DNA of 64,000 nucleotides. It comes from Mycobacterium sp. 1100029.7. GTDB lineage: Bacteria; Actinomycetota; Actinomycetes; Mycobacteriales; Mycobacteriaceae. Positions 36,017-44,325 of this stretch are shown piece by piece. The notes beneath the pieces were generated by a model that saw only the letters and a program-made list of their open reading frames with translations, was not told the origin of the DNA and did not search any database. Made by a program: the position numbers and the translations under genes. Location: assembly GCF_001665235.1 (NCBI RefSeq), contig NZ_LZSC01000021.1:62001-126000 (forward strand), written 5' to 3'. Within the stretch, counting starts at the first letter, position 1. Each line of letters starts with the position of its first letter.

Positions 36017-37060
36017 TCAGCCTCCGGCGCGGTACGCCGTGACGACAGGCTCGAGCTCGTCAGGGGTCGCGCCGTGCAGGATCACCGCGTCGGCCCCGTA
36101 GCCGAATTCCTTGCGGATGCGATCCGCGCACTGTTGTGCCGGGCCGGTGGCCGACGGCTCCAGCCACTCGTCGGGGATCAGCGTCGCGATGTGCTCGATC
36201 TGCTCGGGGGTGGCCTTGTGGTCGATGCCGCCGGCGACCGAGGTCACCACCGCGTCGCCCCGGAACCGTTCCAGCACAGCCGGATCCCAGTCGTTGGTGC
36301 GCACCAACAGGTCGCCATAGCCTTGCAGGTAGGTGGCCAGCCGGGCGACGGTCTTCTTCAGTCGCAGCTCTTCGGGAAGATGGTCGCCGACCGTGGCGAA
36401 GCACGACCACACCCGCACGCTCTCAGGATCGCGGCCGGCCTGCTCCGCCGCGGACTTGACGGTCGCCACACAGCGCCGCAACGTCTCGGGCGTGAAGTAG
36501 GTGTGCAAGATGACGTCGTCGAACGCACGCCCGCCGAGCTTGAGCGTGTTGGGCCCGAAGGCCACCAGCGCCAGCCGGATGTCCTCGTTGAAGTCCGGAT
36601 CGAGAAACAGGATGGGGTACTTGCCCATTGGGCCGTCGTGGTTGAAGATCAGCTCGCCGCGGAATAGGCGGCGCATCACCTGCGCCCAATCTTCCATCTG
36701 CGCGGTCGTGACCGCCGGAATACCGAAGGCGCCGTAGATCGCGGCGATGCCCCGGCCGATGCCGAGCGTGAATCGCCCGCGGGACAACCGGTGCATGGTG
36801 GTCGCCCATGATCCGGTGATCAGCGGATGACGAGTGTTGTGATTGGTTGCGGCAGTGGCGATCTGCATCCGTTCGGTGACCGCGCAGGCGGCCCCGACGA
36901 GCGACGACGCTTCCTTGACGTTCCAGCGCTCGGAGATGAACGCGGTGCCGAAGCCCAACTGCTCACCCCGACGCGCTTCGTCCATCAACGTCGCCGGCCC
37001 CTCCCCGCCGGCGCCGGCCAGCAAGTAGTAGCCCAACTCGTCGAGCGTGCGGTCACTCAC
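36017..37060 (-). CDS. LLM-class F420-dependent oxidoreductase
   Basis: 347 residues. DEARRGEQLGFGTAFISERWNVKE, ATNHNTRHPLITGSWATTMHRLS and GRFTLGIGRGIAAIYGAFG identify the luciferase-like barrel, with the TIGR03857-like F420 subgroup the nearest type. I use GTG 37060, seven bases after AAGGAG; a TTG at 37066 is possible. It overlaps the upstream alpha/beta-hydrolase gene by 8 bases and is the last gene of the minus-strand operon led by the 37-residue ORF and the Baeyer-Villiger-type enzyme, so it probably handles a product or co-substrate of that step. Confidence 0.87.
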   Translation of the reverse strand: MSDRTLDELGYYLLAGAGGEGPATLMDEARRGEQLGFGTAFISERWNVKEASSLVGAACAVTERMQIATAATNHNTRHPLITGSWATTMHRLSRGRFTLGIGRGIAAIYGAFGIPAVTTAQMEDWAQVMRRLFRGELIFNHDGPMGKYPILFLDPDFNEDIRLALVAFGPNTLKLGGRAFDDVILHTYFTPETLRRCVATVKSAAEQAGRDPESVRVWSCFATVGDHLPEELRLKKTVARLATYLQGYGDLLVRTNDWDPAVLERFRGDAVVTSVAGGIDHKATPEQIEHIATLIPDEWLEPSATGPAQQCADRIRKEFGYGADAVILHGATPDELEPVVTAYRAGG

Positions 37061-38204
37061 TGCCAAACTCCTTGGTGGTAGCGATCGCCGAGCGTAGGAA
37101 TCGTTCTGTCACCTTTTGCACGCGGCGGGAGAAGATGTGGCCGACGTGGCTCCCGTCATACCAGTACAACTGAGCGCCCCAGCGCTCCTGCAACGCGTCG
37201 ACCGGTTCGCGCATGGCCATGCGATCGTGCCAGGCCCCGACGATGAGCCGGTGCTGCGGTGGCGGTGCCGGATCGACGGCCAGCGGATCAATCACGGACG
37301 TCAGCTGCGCGACGACCGGTGACCCCAGCAGCTCCCGGAACTCGTCGCGCGCCGAGCCCCAGCGCGACAGATGCCGTGCGATCATCGCGTTGAGTCCCAG
37401 GATCGGGGTGTACAAGCCCACCCCGTCGATGTCACGTTCCAGGTGCGAGACCAACGCCGCAACCGGGGTTCCCATCGAAATTCCCGATACCACAACCGCA
37501 CTCGCTTGCGGTCGCACCCAGCGCACCACGGCGCGCACCTCCGACACCGCGCGCATCATGCCCGCGACATTGCCGAGCGGATCCATGTCCGGATAAGCCG
37601 GCCACTCACGGCGTCGGCAGCCGTGGCCCGGCTGGACGGGCATCGCGACGTTGTAACCGAGCTCGTGATGGATGCGGCCGATGCGGGACAGCACCAAATC
37701 CTCGGTGCCGCCCTGACCGGCGCCGTGCACCCAGACCAGCCACGGCCTCGGACCGCCGCGGTGCCGGCACAGGTGCACCACAGCCCGACACGGACCGCTC
37801 AGCCCTTCGGCGGCCAACGTCGGCGGCAGCTGCGGGTCGTGTTCGAACGTCATCCGCTCGAAGGACAACCGGCCGATGCGCCGGCGCCGTAGCGACGTCA
37901 CCTGCAAGGGTTTTGGCGCGGCATGCGCGCCGTCGATACCCAATGCGGACAATTCCTGAGCGGCCGGCGCGCAAGCGTCCAAGGGGCGCACATCTTTGGT
38001 CAAGTTCCCGCTCATCAGCGAGAAGCCGCTCAGCACAAGTTCGTCCAACATGACCTCGCCGAACTGGCGCACGCCCCGCCGCGACGCCGGGACCCAACCG
38101 GTGGACTCGTTGAGACCGGCCACCGTGCGCGGTACCACCATGCCCAGCTCGCGGCCCAGTTCCATGGACCGTTTCGCCAGCGAAGAACCAGCCATGCCGC
38201 TCAC
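37053..38204 (-). CDS. Alpha/beta hydrolase (esterase/lipase-like)
   Basis: 383 residues. A long N-terminal region (about 1-130) precedes the fold. Oxyanion segment WLVWVHGAGQGG, nucleophile elbow VVSGISMGTPVAA with the Ser, acid in VGAWHDRM and His in GSHVGHIFS form a complete triad. In an operon with a Baeyer-Villiger-type monooxygenase, an esterase or lactonase that opens the new ester or lactone is the obvious reading. GGAGGAG upstream supports GTG 38204. It lies 21 bp after the monooxygenase and overlaps the LLM gene. Confidence 0.85.
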   Translation of the reverse strand: MSGMAGSSLAKRSMELGRELGMVVPRTVAGLNESTGWVPASRRGVRQFGEVMLDELVLSGFSLMSGNLTKDVRPLDACAPAAQELSALGIDGAHAAPKPLQVTSLRRRRIGRLSFERMTFEHDPQLPPTLAAEGLSGPCRAVVHLCRHRGGPRPWLVWVHGAGQGGTEDLVLSRIGRIHHELGYNVAMPVQPGHGCRRREWPAYPDMDPLGNVAGMMRAVSEVRAVVRWVRPQASAVVVSGISMGTPVAALVSHLERDIDGVGLYTPILGLNAMIARHLSRWGSARDEFRELLGSPVVAQLTSVIDPLAVDPAPPPQHRLIVGAWHDRMAMREPVDALQERWGAQLYWYDGSHVGHIFSRRVQKVTERFLRSAIATTKEFGSE

Positions 38205-38225
38205 CTTAATCTCCTCCAGAATCAG

Positions 38226-39848
38226 TTACGCGAGCTTGAAGCCGGTATATCCGCCGGCGGCGATTTCGTCGCAGCGACGCCGGTATTCGGGAATCCCGCC
38301 GGTGTAGCCCATGTACATCCGCTTTTTGCCGGGTACGTTTCCGCCGTTGTACCAGGAGTTGCAGGACGGATGAACCAACACCGTCGGCGCGACCAGCGAC
38401 GTGGCGTGGTCAATCCATTCCTGCTGCGCGGTCGACGATGCCTCGATGGTCCGAAATCCGTTGGCGCGCAGATGCACGAGGCAATCGCCGATCCACTCCA
38501 CGTGCTGTTCCAAGGCCGCGACGAAGTTGGTGGCGGCACTCGGACTGCCGGGGCCCTGGATGGTGAACAGGTTCGGGAAACCGGCCACCGCCAGTCCGAG
38601 ATAAGACAACGGCCCCTCGGTGGCCCAGAAGTCGCCGAGCGACGTGGCATCGCGGCCGCGGACATCGATCCGGCTAAGCGCTCCGGTCATCGCGTCGAAA
38701 CCGGTGGCATAGACGATCACGTCGAGGTCGTACTCGTCGTTCTCGGTACGGATGCCGTGCGGGGTCACTTCGCGAATCGGCGATTTGCGCAGATCGACGA
38801 GCGTCACGTTGTCCCGGTTGAACGTCTCGTAGTACCCCTGATCGATGATCGGTCGCTTGCACGCGAACGGATGCACGGGCACCAACGAAGCAGCCGTCTG
38901 CGGGTCCTTGACGATCCGCGCGACCGCCTCCCCATACAGCTTGGCCGCCATCTGGTTGGCCTCGATGTCGAAGAAGATGTCACTCCAGTTCAGCGCGCCC
39001 ATCACACCGTTGTCTTCGATCGCACGCAACTGCTCGTCGCGTGACGCCGACTTCAGCGCCGGGCTGCTCAGCATCTCGAGGAGTACCGAGAAGGCGCTCA
39101 ACCGCGCCGCGCCGATCGGGTGGGCGCGCTGGGCTTCGCGGATCTCGGGATACTGGGCCTTCATCTCGTCCAGCTCACCGGGTATGAACTGGTGTACGCG
39201 CCAGGGCAGCGTGTACGCCGGTGAACGTTGAAATACGTGCAGTGTCAATGCCTGCTGGGCCACCACGGGGATGAGCTGGACGCCGGTGGAGCCGGTGCCG
39301 ATGACGCCGACGCGCTGTCCGCTGAGATCGAAGCCTTCCTTCGGCCAGCGGCTGGTGAACAGTGACGTTCCGGAGAACGTCTGCATTCCGGCAATGTCCG
39401 GCTCCAGCGGCACCGACAGGATCCCGCACGCGGCGACGACGAACGGGGCCCGGTAGGTCTCACCGGATTCGGTGTGCAACGACCACACCGCGGCGTCTTC
39501 GTCGAACGCCATCGCAATCACGTTGGTGTGAAACGAAATATCGCGACGCAGATCCAACCGGTCGGCGACGAAATTCAGGTACGCCTCGATCTCGGGTTGC
39601 GCGGGCATCGACTCCGTCCAGACCCATTCCTGCTGAATCTCGTCGGAGAAGCTGTAGGAGTACTCGATGCTTTCGATGTCGCAACGCGCGCCGGGGTATC
39701 GGTTGAACAGCCAGGTACCGCCGACGTTTTCGGCCATCTCCAATACCCGGGTGCGTATCCCGAGGTGTCGCAGGCGATGCAGCATGTACAGCCCGGAGAA
39801 GCCGGCCCCGATCACGACGGCCTCGAACGTGTTGTCAGCTGCACTCAT
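38226..39848 (-). CDS. FAD-containing monooxygenase, Baeyer-Villiger type
   Basis: 540 residues. Two Rossmann motifs: VIGAGFSGLYMLHRL near the N-terminus (FAD) and GVIGTGSTGVQLIPVVAQQA in the middle (NADPH); GTWLFNRYPGARCD and DVIVYATGFDAMTG are typical of this group. The BVMO fingerprint FxGxxxHxxxWP appears as FSGTSLFTSRWP, with Phe for the His. It is expected to insert oxygen next to a ketone, giving ester or lactone. The ATG at 39848 overlaps the stop of the 37-residue ORF by 4 bases, which fixes the start; the GTG three codons upstream is less likely. Confidence 0.9.
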   Translation of the reverse strand: MSAADNTFEAVVIGAGFSGLYMLHRLRHLGIRTRVLEMAENVGGTWLFNRYPGARCDIESIEYSYSFSDEIQQEWVWTESMPAQPEIEAYLNFVADRLDLRRDISFHTNVIAMAFDEDAAVWSLHTESGETYRAPFVVAACGILSVPLEPDIAGMQTFSGTSLFTSRWPKEGFDLSGQRVGVIGTGSTGVQLIPVVAQQALTLHVFQRSPAYTLPWRVHQFIPGELDEMKAQYPEIREAQRAHPIGAARLSAFSVLLEMLSSPALKSASRDEQLRAIEDNGVMGALNWSDIFFDIEANQMAAKLYGEAVARIVKDPQTAASLVPVHPFACKRPIIDQGYYETFNRDNVTLVDLRKSPIREVTPHGIRTENDEYDLDVIVYATGFDAMTGALSRIDVRGRDATSLGDFWATEGPLSYLGLAVAGFPNLFTIQGPGSPSAATNFVAALEQHVEWIGDCLVHLRANGFRTIEASSTAQQEWIDHATSLVAPTVLVHPSCNSWYNGGNVPGKKRMYMGYTGGIPEYRRRCDEIAAGGYTGFKLA

Positions 39849-39958
39849 CGTGACCACTGGTTACCCGCGAAATCGCCCATGCCGACGAGGCCACCCGGCA
39901 CCGTGGGAACGAGGTTGCGCTTTCGCCACTCTTCGGGCTCATCAGCCGCCTCAGTCAT
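39845..39958 (-). CDS. 37-residue ORF translationally coupled to the monooxygenase
   Basis: An ORF too short for usual gene calling: it begins MTEAADEPEEWRKRNLVPTV and ends GDFAGNQWSR. AAGGAG stands four bases before its ATG, and its stop overlaps the monooxygenase ATG (ATGA), the same linkage used by most gene pairs here. The N-terminus is acidic, the middle basic and Pro/Gly-rich, with no membrane segment or signal. It could be a regulatory leader, a small partner of the flavoenzyme or a translational primer. I do not recognise a family. It lies 40 bp downstream (minus strand) of the operator copy at 39999. Confidence 0.7.
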   Translation of the reverse strand: MTEAADEPEEWRKRNLVPTVPGGLVGMGDFAGNQWSR

Positions 39959-39998
39959 ATCGCTCCTTGCCGTGCGCGCGCCAGACTGCTGAAATCTA

Positions 39999-40017
39999 TA
40001 CTGTAACGGACTTAGTA
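39999..40017. promoter_or_regulatory. Copy of the TACnGTA-N5-TACnGTA operator
   Basis: TACTGTA-ACGGA-CTTAGTA matches 9 of 12 fixed positions (left half perfect). It lies between the divergent operons: 40 bp from the ATG of the 37-residue ORF and 28 bp from the GTG of the Rieske oxygenase. Confidence 0.55.
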
Positions 40018-40045
40018 TGAGCGAACCTACTACGGGAGGGTTGGC

Positions 40046-41056
40046 GTGAGGGTCCCTTTCACCTGGAAAGTCACCGGCTGGTTCATGGTCGGGTGGTCGC
40101 CCGAGTTCCCCGTGGGCGAAGTCCGTCCGCTGCAGTATTTCGGTGAGGATCTGGTCGCCTACCGCGACGAGACCGGCGAGCTCCACGTTTTGGAAGCGCA
40201 TTGCAAACACCTCGGCGCCCACATCGGTCACGGCGGCAAAGTGGTCGGCGACTGCGTCGAGTGCCCCTTCCACGGCTGGCGCTGGGGGCCGGACGGCTCC
40301 AACCGCTACATCCCGTATCAGCCGGAGCGCCCCAACAAGGTGCTACGGCTGAAGTCCTACCCCGTCCAGGAGCAATACGACTGCGTGTTCATCTGGCATC
40401 ACCCGGACGGTGTCGCACCGCAGTGGGAAATGCCGGACATCTTCGGTAAGTTCCCGCAGTTCGAGACGGATCCCGCCGGCTACTACCGGGCCTATCCGGA
40501 GTTCTCGCGGCGCGCCGAACGCGAACCCGTGCATCCGCAGATCGTGGCGGAGAATGCCCCGGACAGCGCCCATTTCGAATACGTCCACCACGCGACGGTG
40601 ACACCCCGGGTGCTGGAGTGGAAGATCGTCGGCCAGGAATGGCAATTCGTCGCGGGGTGGCCGGACGCTCGCAGTGATAATCCCGACGACCTCGCATTGC
40701 GCTTTCACAGCCACCTCTTCGGTCTTGGCGGAGCGATCAGCGTCTTCGAGGGTGCGCAGAATCATCGCCTGATCTTCACGTGTACGCCGGTCGACGACGA
40801 GTGCTCCGACCTCTTCTACTCGATCTGGTGGCCGCGCATCCCCGGTGACGACTCCGCTGTGCCGGTAGGCAAACTGCGCGATTTGATCGAAAAGCAGTTC
40901 CTGTCAACCGTCTTCGACGATCTGCAGATCTGGCGCTACCAGAAGTACGTGGAAAATCCGGCACTGTCCAAGGTCGACGCGAAAGGCTATATGGCGCTGC
41001 GCAAGTGGGCGACGCAATTCTACGACGTCCCGCCGAAGGTCACCGCGTCCGCATGA
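40046..41056 (+). CDS. Rieske non-heme iron oxygenase, KshA-like terminal component
   Basis: 336 residues. The Rieske domain has AHCKHLGAHIG (Cys53, His55) and VECPFHGW (Cys73, His76). The catalytic domain has ENAPDSAHFEYVHH, giving the bridging Asp and the two His of the mononuclear iron site. Overall order resembles KshA, the 3-ketosteroid 9-alpha-hydroxylase oxygenase, but it is about 50 residues shorter, so a different ring substrate is likely. A reductase partner is not in the window. GGGAGGG precedes GTG 40046. The next three genes follow, the first two with 4-base overlaps. Confidence 0.9.
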   Translation: MRVPFTWKVTGWFMVGWSPEFPVGEVRPLQYFGEDLVAYRDETGELHVLEAHCKHLGAHIGHGGKVVGDCVECPFHGWRWGPDGSNRYIPYQPERPNKVLRLKSYPVQEQYDCVFIWHHPDGVAPQWEMPDIFGKFPQFETDPAGYYRAYPEFSRRAEREPVHPQIVAENAPDSAHFEYVHHATVTPRVLEWKIVGQEWQFVAGWPDARSDNPDDLALRFHSHLFGLGGAISVFEGAQNHRLIFTCTPVDDECSDLFYSIWWPRIPGDDSAVPVGKLRDLIEKQFLSTVFDDLQIWRYQKYVENPALSKVDAKGYMALRKWATQFYDVPPKVTASA

Positions 41057-41682
41057 CTGTCGACCTCGCCCGCCTCGCGGCACCCGAACACACCGCGATC
41101 GTCACCCAGGAGTGCCAGGGCGCGGTGATGGGCCTCGATGCCGGACTGGCAGTGCTCGCCGAGGAAGCGCGCCGGGAGGCGCTGCCCAACATCGCGCGCC
41201 TGCTGCCGGCGGCCCGGGCTGCCGGGGTGCGCGTGGTGCACTGCCTGGTGCAACGTCGTCCCGACGGCCTCGGATCCAACCACAACGCGAAGATTTTCGC
41301 GATCGGCGGCGGCGGCCAGGTAGACATCACGCCCGGCACCCCCGGAGCCGACTTGCTGCCCGAATTAGGGCCCGAGCCAACCGATCTGGTGTTGCGCAGG
41401 TGGCACGGCATCGGGCCGATGGGTGGCACCGACCTCGACGCGGTGCTGCGCAACCTCGGAGTGTCCACGATCGTCGTGGTCGGTGTGTCGTTGAACGTCG
41501 CAATACCCAACGTGGTCATGGACGCGGTCAACGCCGCGTACCGGGTCGTCGTGCCCCGCGACGCCGTCGCCGGCATCCCCACCGAGTACGGTGCTGCGAT
41601 GATCGCGAACACGCTCTCACTGCTGGCGACCATCAGCACGACCGACAATCTCCTTCAGGCATGGGACAAAGGATCTGCATGA
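41053..41682 (+). CDS. Isochorismatase-like cysteine-hydrolase-fold protein without the catalytic Cys
   Basis: 209 residues with the isochorismatase fold. In cysteine-hydrolase members the triad is Asp (LVIDMQ), Lys and Cys (TNVCV). Here the corresponding segments read IVTQECQGAV (Glu for Asp), LVLRRWHGIGPMGGTD (Arg/Trp for Lys) and VVVGVSLNVAIPN (Ala for Cys). N-carbamoyl- or nicotinamide-hydrolase chemistry is therefore unlikely; true isochorismatases also lack the Cys but keep the Asp. The ATG overlaps the Rieske oxygenase stop by 4 bases and the stop overlaps the thioesterase start, so it belongs firmly to this pathway. Confidence 0.82.
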   Translation: MTVDLARLAAPEHTAIVTQECQGAVMGLDAGLAVLAEEARREALPNIARLLPAARAAGVRVVHCLVQRRPDGLGSNHNAKIFAIGGGGQVDITPGTPGADLLPELGPEPTDLVLRRWHGIGPMGGTDLDAVLRNLGVSTIVVVGVSLNVAIPNVVMDAVNAAYRVVVPRDAVAGIPTEYGAAMIANTLSLLATISTTDNLLQAWDKGSA

Positions 41683-42299
41683 CCGACACAGCGCCGCAGA
41701 TGCGCGGCGGATTTCCCGACGTCCAGCCCGTCGACAACGCTCCCGCCGAGCTTGGCCCATTCGTCGACGCGTTGCGCCGCCTGCAGGATCTGACGGTGTC
41801 CACCAACCCGGACCCCGCTCTGTGGGCCGCCGCGGCCACCCACCTCGAAAACGCCTGCGCCCTACTGGATGGCCACCAGGTCCCGGAAACCGAGGCGGTG
41901 GCCGGCCGGGTACTGACCCTGCCCGGGTTGGCCCATCCCCTGATGCCACCCTGGATGGTGACCGACTCCGGTCCCGACGGCGTGACGATGGCCGGCCATT
42001 TCAGCAGCGCACACGTCGGCGGCAACAACGCAGTGCACGGCGGCATGATCCCGCTTTTCTACGACTGGTTGTTCGGAATGGTGGTGTCCACCGCGGGAAT
42101 TCGTCCGACCCGCACCGCCTACCTGCACGTCGACTACCGCAAGATCACCCCGATCGACGAGCCATTGACCGCCAACGGCCGCATCAGCGAAACCGACGGC
42201 CGAAAAGTTTTCATCTCCGCGACGATGACCTCCGCCGATGGCTCACTGCTCAGTGAGGCCACCGGCCTGATGGTCCGGCTACTCCCCCATCAGCCGTGA
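41679..42299 (+). CDS. Hotdog-fold thioesterase (PaaI-like)
   Basis: 206 residues. A single hotdog domain with HVGGNNAVHGGMIPLFYDW (the helix with the conserved His-Gly-Gly) and TAYLHVDYRKITPIDEP, as in PaaI and 4-hydroxybenzoyl-CoA thioesterase II. An N-terminal helical extension of about 85 residues precedes it, longer than in PaaI, as in mycobacterial relatives. It would hydrolyse an acyl-CoA or remove dead-end thioesters. It overlaps the isochorismatase-like gene by 4 bases and is followed by FadD. Confidence 0.85.
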   Translation: MTDTAPQMRGGFPDVQPVDNAPAELGPFVDALRRLQDLTVSTNPDPALWAAAATHLENACALLDGHQVPETEAVAGRVLTLPGLAHPLMPPWMVTDSGPDGVTMAGHFSSAHVGGNNAVHGGMIPLFYDWLFGMVVSTAGIRPTRTAYLHVDYRKITPIDEPLTANGRISETDGRKVFISATMTSADGSLLSEATGLMVRLLPHQP

Positions 42300-42319
42300 G
42301 AGGCGCTCGAAGGACAAAG

Positions 42320-44008
42320 ATGTCGGACACCGCAACACAATTCACGGTTCCCGCCGTCGCCAAGGCCGTCGCGGCCGCGATCGGCGATCGGGACTTGCTG
42401 ATCCAGGGCGATCAGCGATTCAGTTACGCGCAGGTCATCGAGCGAGCCAACCGACTGGCCGGGTACCTGCACTCACGCGGACTCGGCTGCCACACCGAGC
42501 GTTCCGGTCTCGCCGGTCATCAGGTCGGCCAGGACCTGCTCGGCCTGTACGCCTACAACGGCAACGAGTTCGTCGAGTCGTTACTCGGGGCGTTCCAGGC
42601 GCGCGTCGCGCCCTTCAACGTCAACTACCGCTACGTCAAGAGTGAATTGCAGTATCTGCTGGCGGATTCCGGCGCGACCGCCCTGGTCTACCACGCCGCG
42701 TTCGCGCCGCGGGTGGCCGAAGTCCTCCCCGACCTTCCGCGGCTGCGCGTGCTGATCCAGATCGCCGACGACTCGGGCAACGACTTGGTCCACGGCGCAG
42801 TCGATTACGAGACCATCATCGCGTCCACCCCGGCGGGGCCGCCGCCGGTGCAGCATTCGCCCGACGACTTGTACGTCCTGTACACCGGCGGCACCACGGG
42901 GATGCCCAAAGGTGTGCTGTGGCGCCAGCACGACATCTTCATGACGTCCTTCGGCGGCCGCAATCTGATGACCGGTGAACCTGCCGCCTCGATCGACGAG
43001 ATCGTGGCGCGGGTGACACCCGGTCCCGGGACCAAGTTGATGATCCTGCCGCCGCTGATTCACGGCGCGGCGCAGTGGAGCGTGATGACCGCACTCACCA
43101 CCGGGCAATCCGTCGTGTTCCCTTCAGTCGTCGACCATTTGGACGCCGACGAGGTGGTGCGCACCATCGAGCGCGAAGGGGTGTCAGTGGTGACGGTGGT
43201 CGGGGACGCGATGGCGCGCCCGTTGCTCGCCGCGGTCGAGAAGGCGCTGACGGACGGGACGGCCGACGTGTCGTCGCTGGGCGTGATCGCCAACGGTGGG
43301 GCGTTACTCACCCCGTACGTCAAGGAGCGTTTGATTGCGGCGCTGCCGAACGTCGTCGTCGTCGACGGTGTCGGATCCTCGGAGACCGGGGCGCAGATGC
43401 ACCACATGTCGGCCTCCGGTGCGGTGTCCACCGGCACCTTCAACGCCGGGCCGGACACCTTCGTGGCGGCCGAGGATCTGTCGTCGATCCTGCCTCCCGG
43501 CCACGACGGGATCGGCTGGCTGGCGCAGCGCGGCTATGTGCCGCTGGGGTACAAGGGCGATGCGGCCAAGACGGCCGCGACGTTCCCGGTCATCGACAAG
43601 GTGCGGTACGCCGTTCCGGGTGACCGGGCACGCCACCACGAGAACGGCAGTATCGAGCTGTTGGGCCGCGATTCGGTGACGATCAATTCTGGCGGCGAGA
43701 AGATCTTCGTCGAGGAGGTCGAAACGGCGATCGCTTCGCATCCCGCGGTGGCCGATGTAGTGGTCACCGGGCGCCCCAGCGAGCGCTGGGGCCAGGAGGT
43801 CGTCGCGGTGGTCGCGCTGGCCGAAGGGGCGCGCGCCGAGGCCGGCGAGCTAGTCAGCCATGCCGCAAAGTCGTTGGCACGCTACAAGCTTCCCAAAGCG
43901 GTCGTGTTCCGTCCGGTGATCGAGCGAAGCCCGTCGGGCAAGGCCGACTACCGCTGGGCGCGTGAGCAGGCGGTGGGCGGGGCGGGTGGCGAGACGTCGC
44001 GGTGTTGA
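42320..44008 (+). CDS. Acyl-CoA synthetase (FadD19-like)
   Basis: 562 residues. AMP-ligase motifs: VLYTGGTTGMPKGVLWR (about 195-211), GSSETGAQMHHMS, GDRARHHENG, LLGRDSVTINSGGEK and the C-terminal SPSGKADYRWAREQ with the adenylation Lys. The WRQHDIF and GKADYRWA segments match the FadD19/FadD17 group, which activates steroid or branched side-chain acids. AAGGAC before ATG 42320 gives the preferred start; a GTG at 42296 would overlap the thioesterase by 4 bases. It ends the Rieske oxygenase operon and resembles the FadD at 52338. Confidence 0.9.
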   Translation: MSDTATQFTVPAVAKAVAAAIGDRDLLIQGDQRFSYAQVIERANRLAGYLHSRGLGCHTERSGLAGHQVGQDLLGLYAYNGNEFVESLLGAFQARVAPFNVNYRYVKSELQYLLADSGATALVYHAAFAPRVAEVLPDLPRLRVLIQIADDSGNDLVHGAVDYETIIASTPAGPPPVQHSPDDLYVLYTGGTTGMPKGVLWRQHDIFMTSFGGRNLMTGEPAASIDEIVARVTPGPGTKLMILPPLIHGAAQWSVMTALTTGQSVVFPSVVDHLDADEVVRTIEREGVSVVTVVGDAMARPLLAAVEKALTDGTADVSSLGVIANGGALLTPYVKERLIAALPNVVVVDGVGSSETGAQMHHMSASGAVSTGTFNAGPDTFVAAEDLSSILPPGHDGIGWLAQRGYVPLGYKGDAAKTAATFPVIDKVRYAVPGDRARHHENGSIELLGRDSVTINSGGEKIFVEEVETAIASHPAVADVVVTGRPSERWGQEVVAVVALAEGARAEAGELVSHAAKSLARYKLPKAVVFRPVIERSPSGKADYRWAREQAVGGAGGETSRC

Positions 44009-44325
44009 ACTCGATAAGCAAATGACGGACAAAGCAGTTTGACAGCGATCGATTTCAGCCAGGGAGTGAGCAGACCTGGGTAGCGGCTCTTAGGATGACC
44101 GGTAAGAACCGGGACCGGTTCCTGGTAAAGCACATTTGTGGCGGCACTGTCGCGGGCGCGTCGATCGCGAGGGCGCTGGAGCGCTGATGGAGGAATCGTG
44201 ATTTCGTGCCCTACTCGACCGAGCACGATGGCGTCAAGCTCTGCTCCGAGCGCTCGGCGGCGGGTACGACATCGCCAGCTTAAGGGCCATCATCCTGAGA
44301 GCACACCCGTTGAACCACACTCAAC
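44009..44325. other. 317-bp gap with a hairpin and a possible hydrolase remnant
   Basis: This stretch separates the FadD operon from the dehalogenase-like gene. It holds an exact inverted repeat at 44106-44121. A short frame at 44206-44283, preceded by GGAGG, reads VPYSTEHDGVKLCSERS and stops; this resembles the first residues of an alpha/beta hydrolase and may be a remnant, but 25 residues prove little. No operator copy is seen. Confidence 0.4.
44106..44121. repeat. Short inverted repeat GAACCGG-GA-CCGGTTC
   Basis: Exact 7-base arms with a 2-base centre, 98 bp after the FadD stop. Without a T-run it is not an obvious terminator; it could be an operator for the dehalogenase-like gene or a transcript-end hairpin. 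Confidence 0.4.

Noticed and set aside
43948..44226. 92-residue minus-strand ORF across the FadD end
   Set aside because: It overlaps the conserved FadD C-terminus in antisense and has no ribosome site or recognisable motif.
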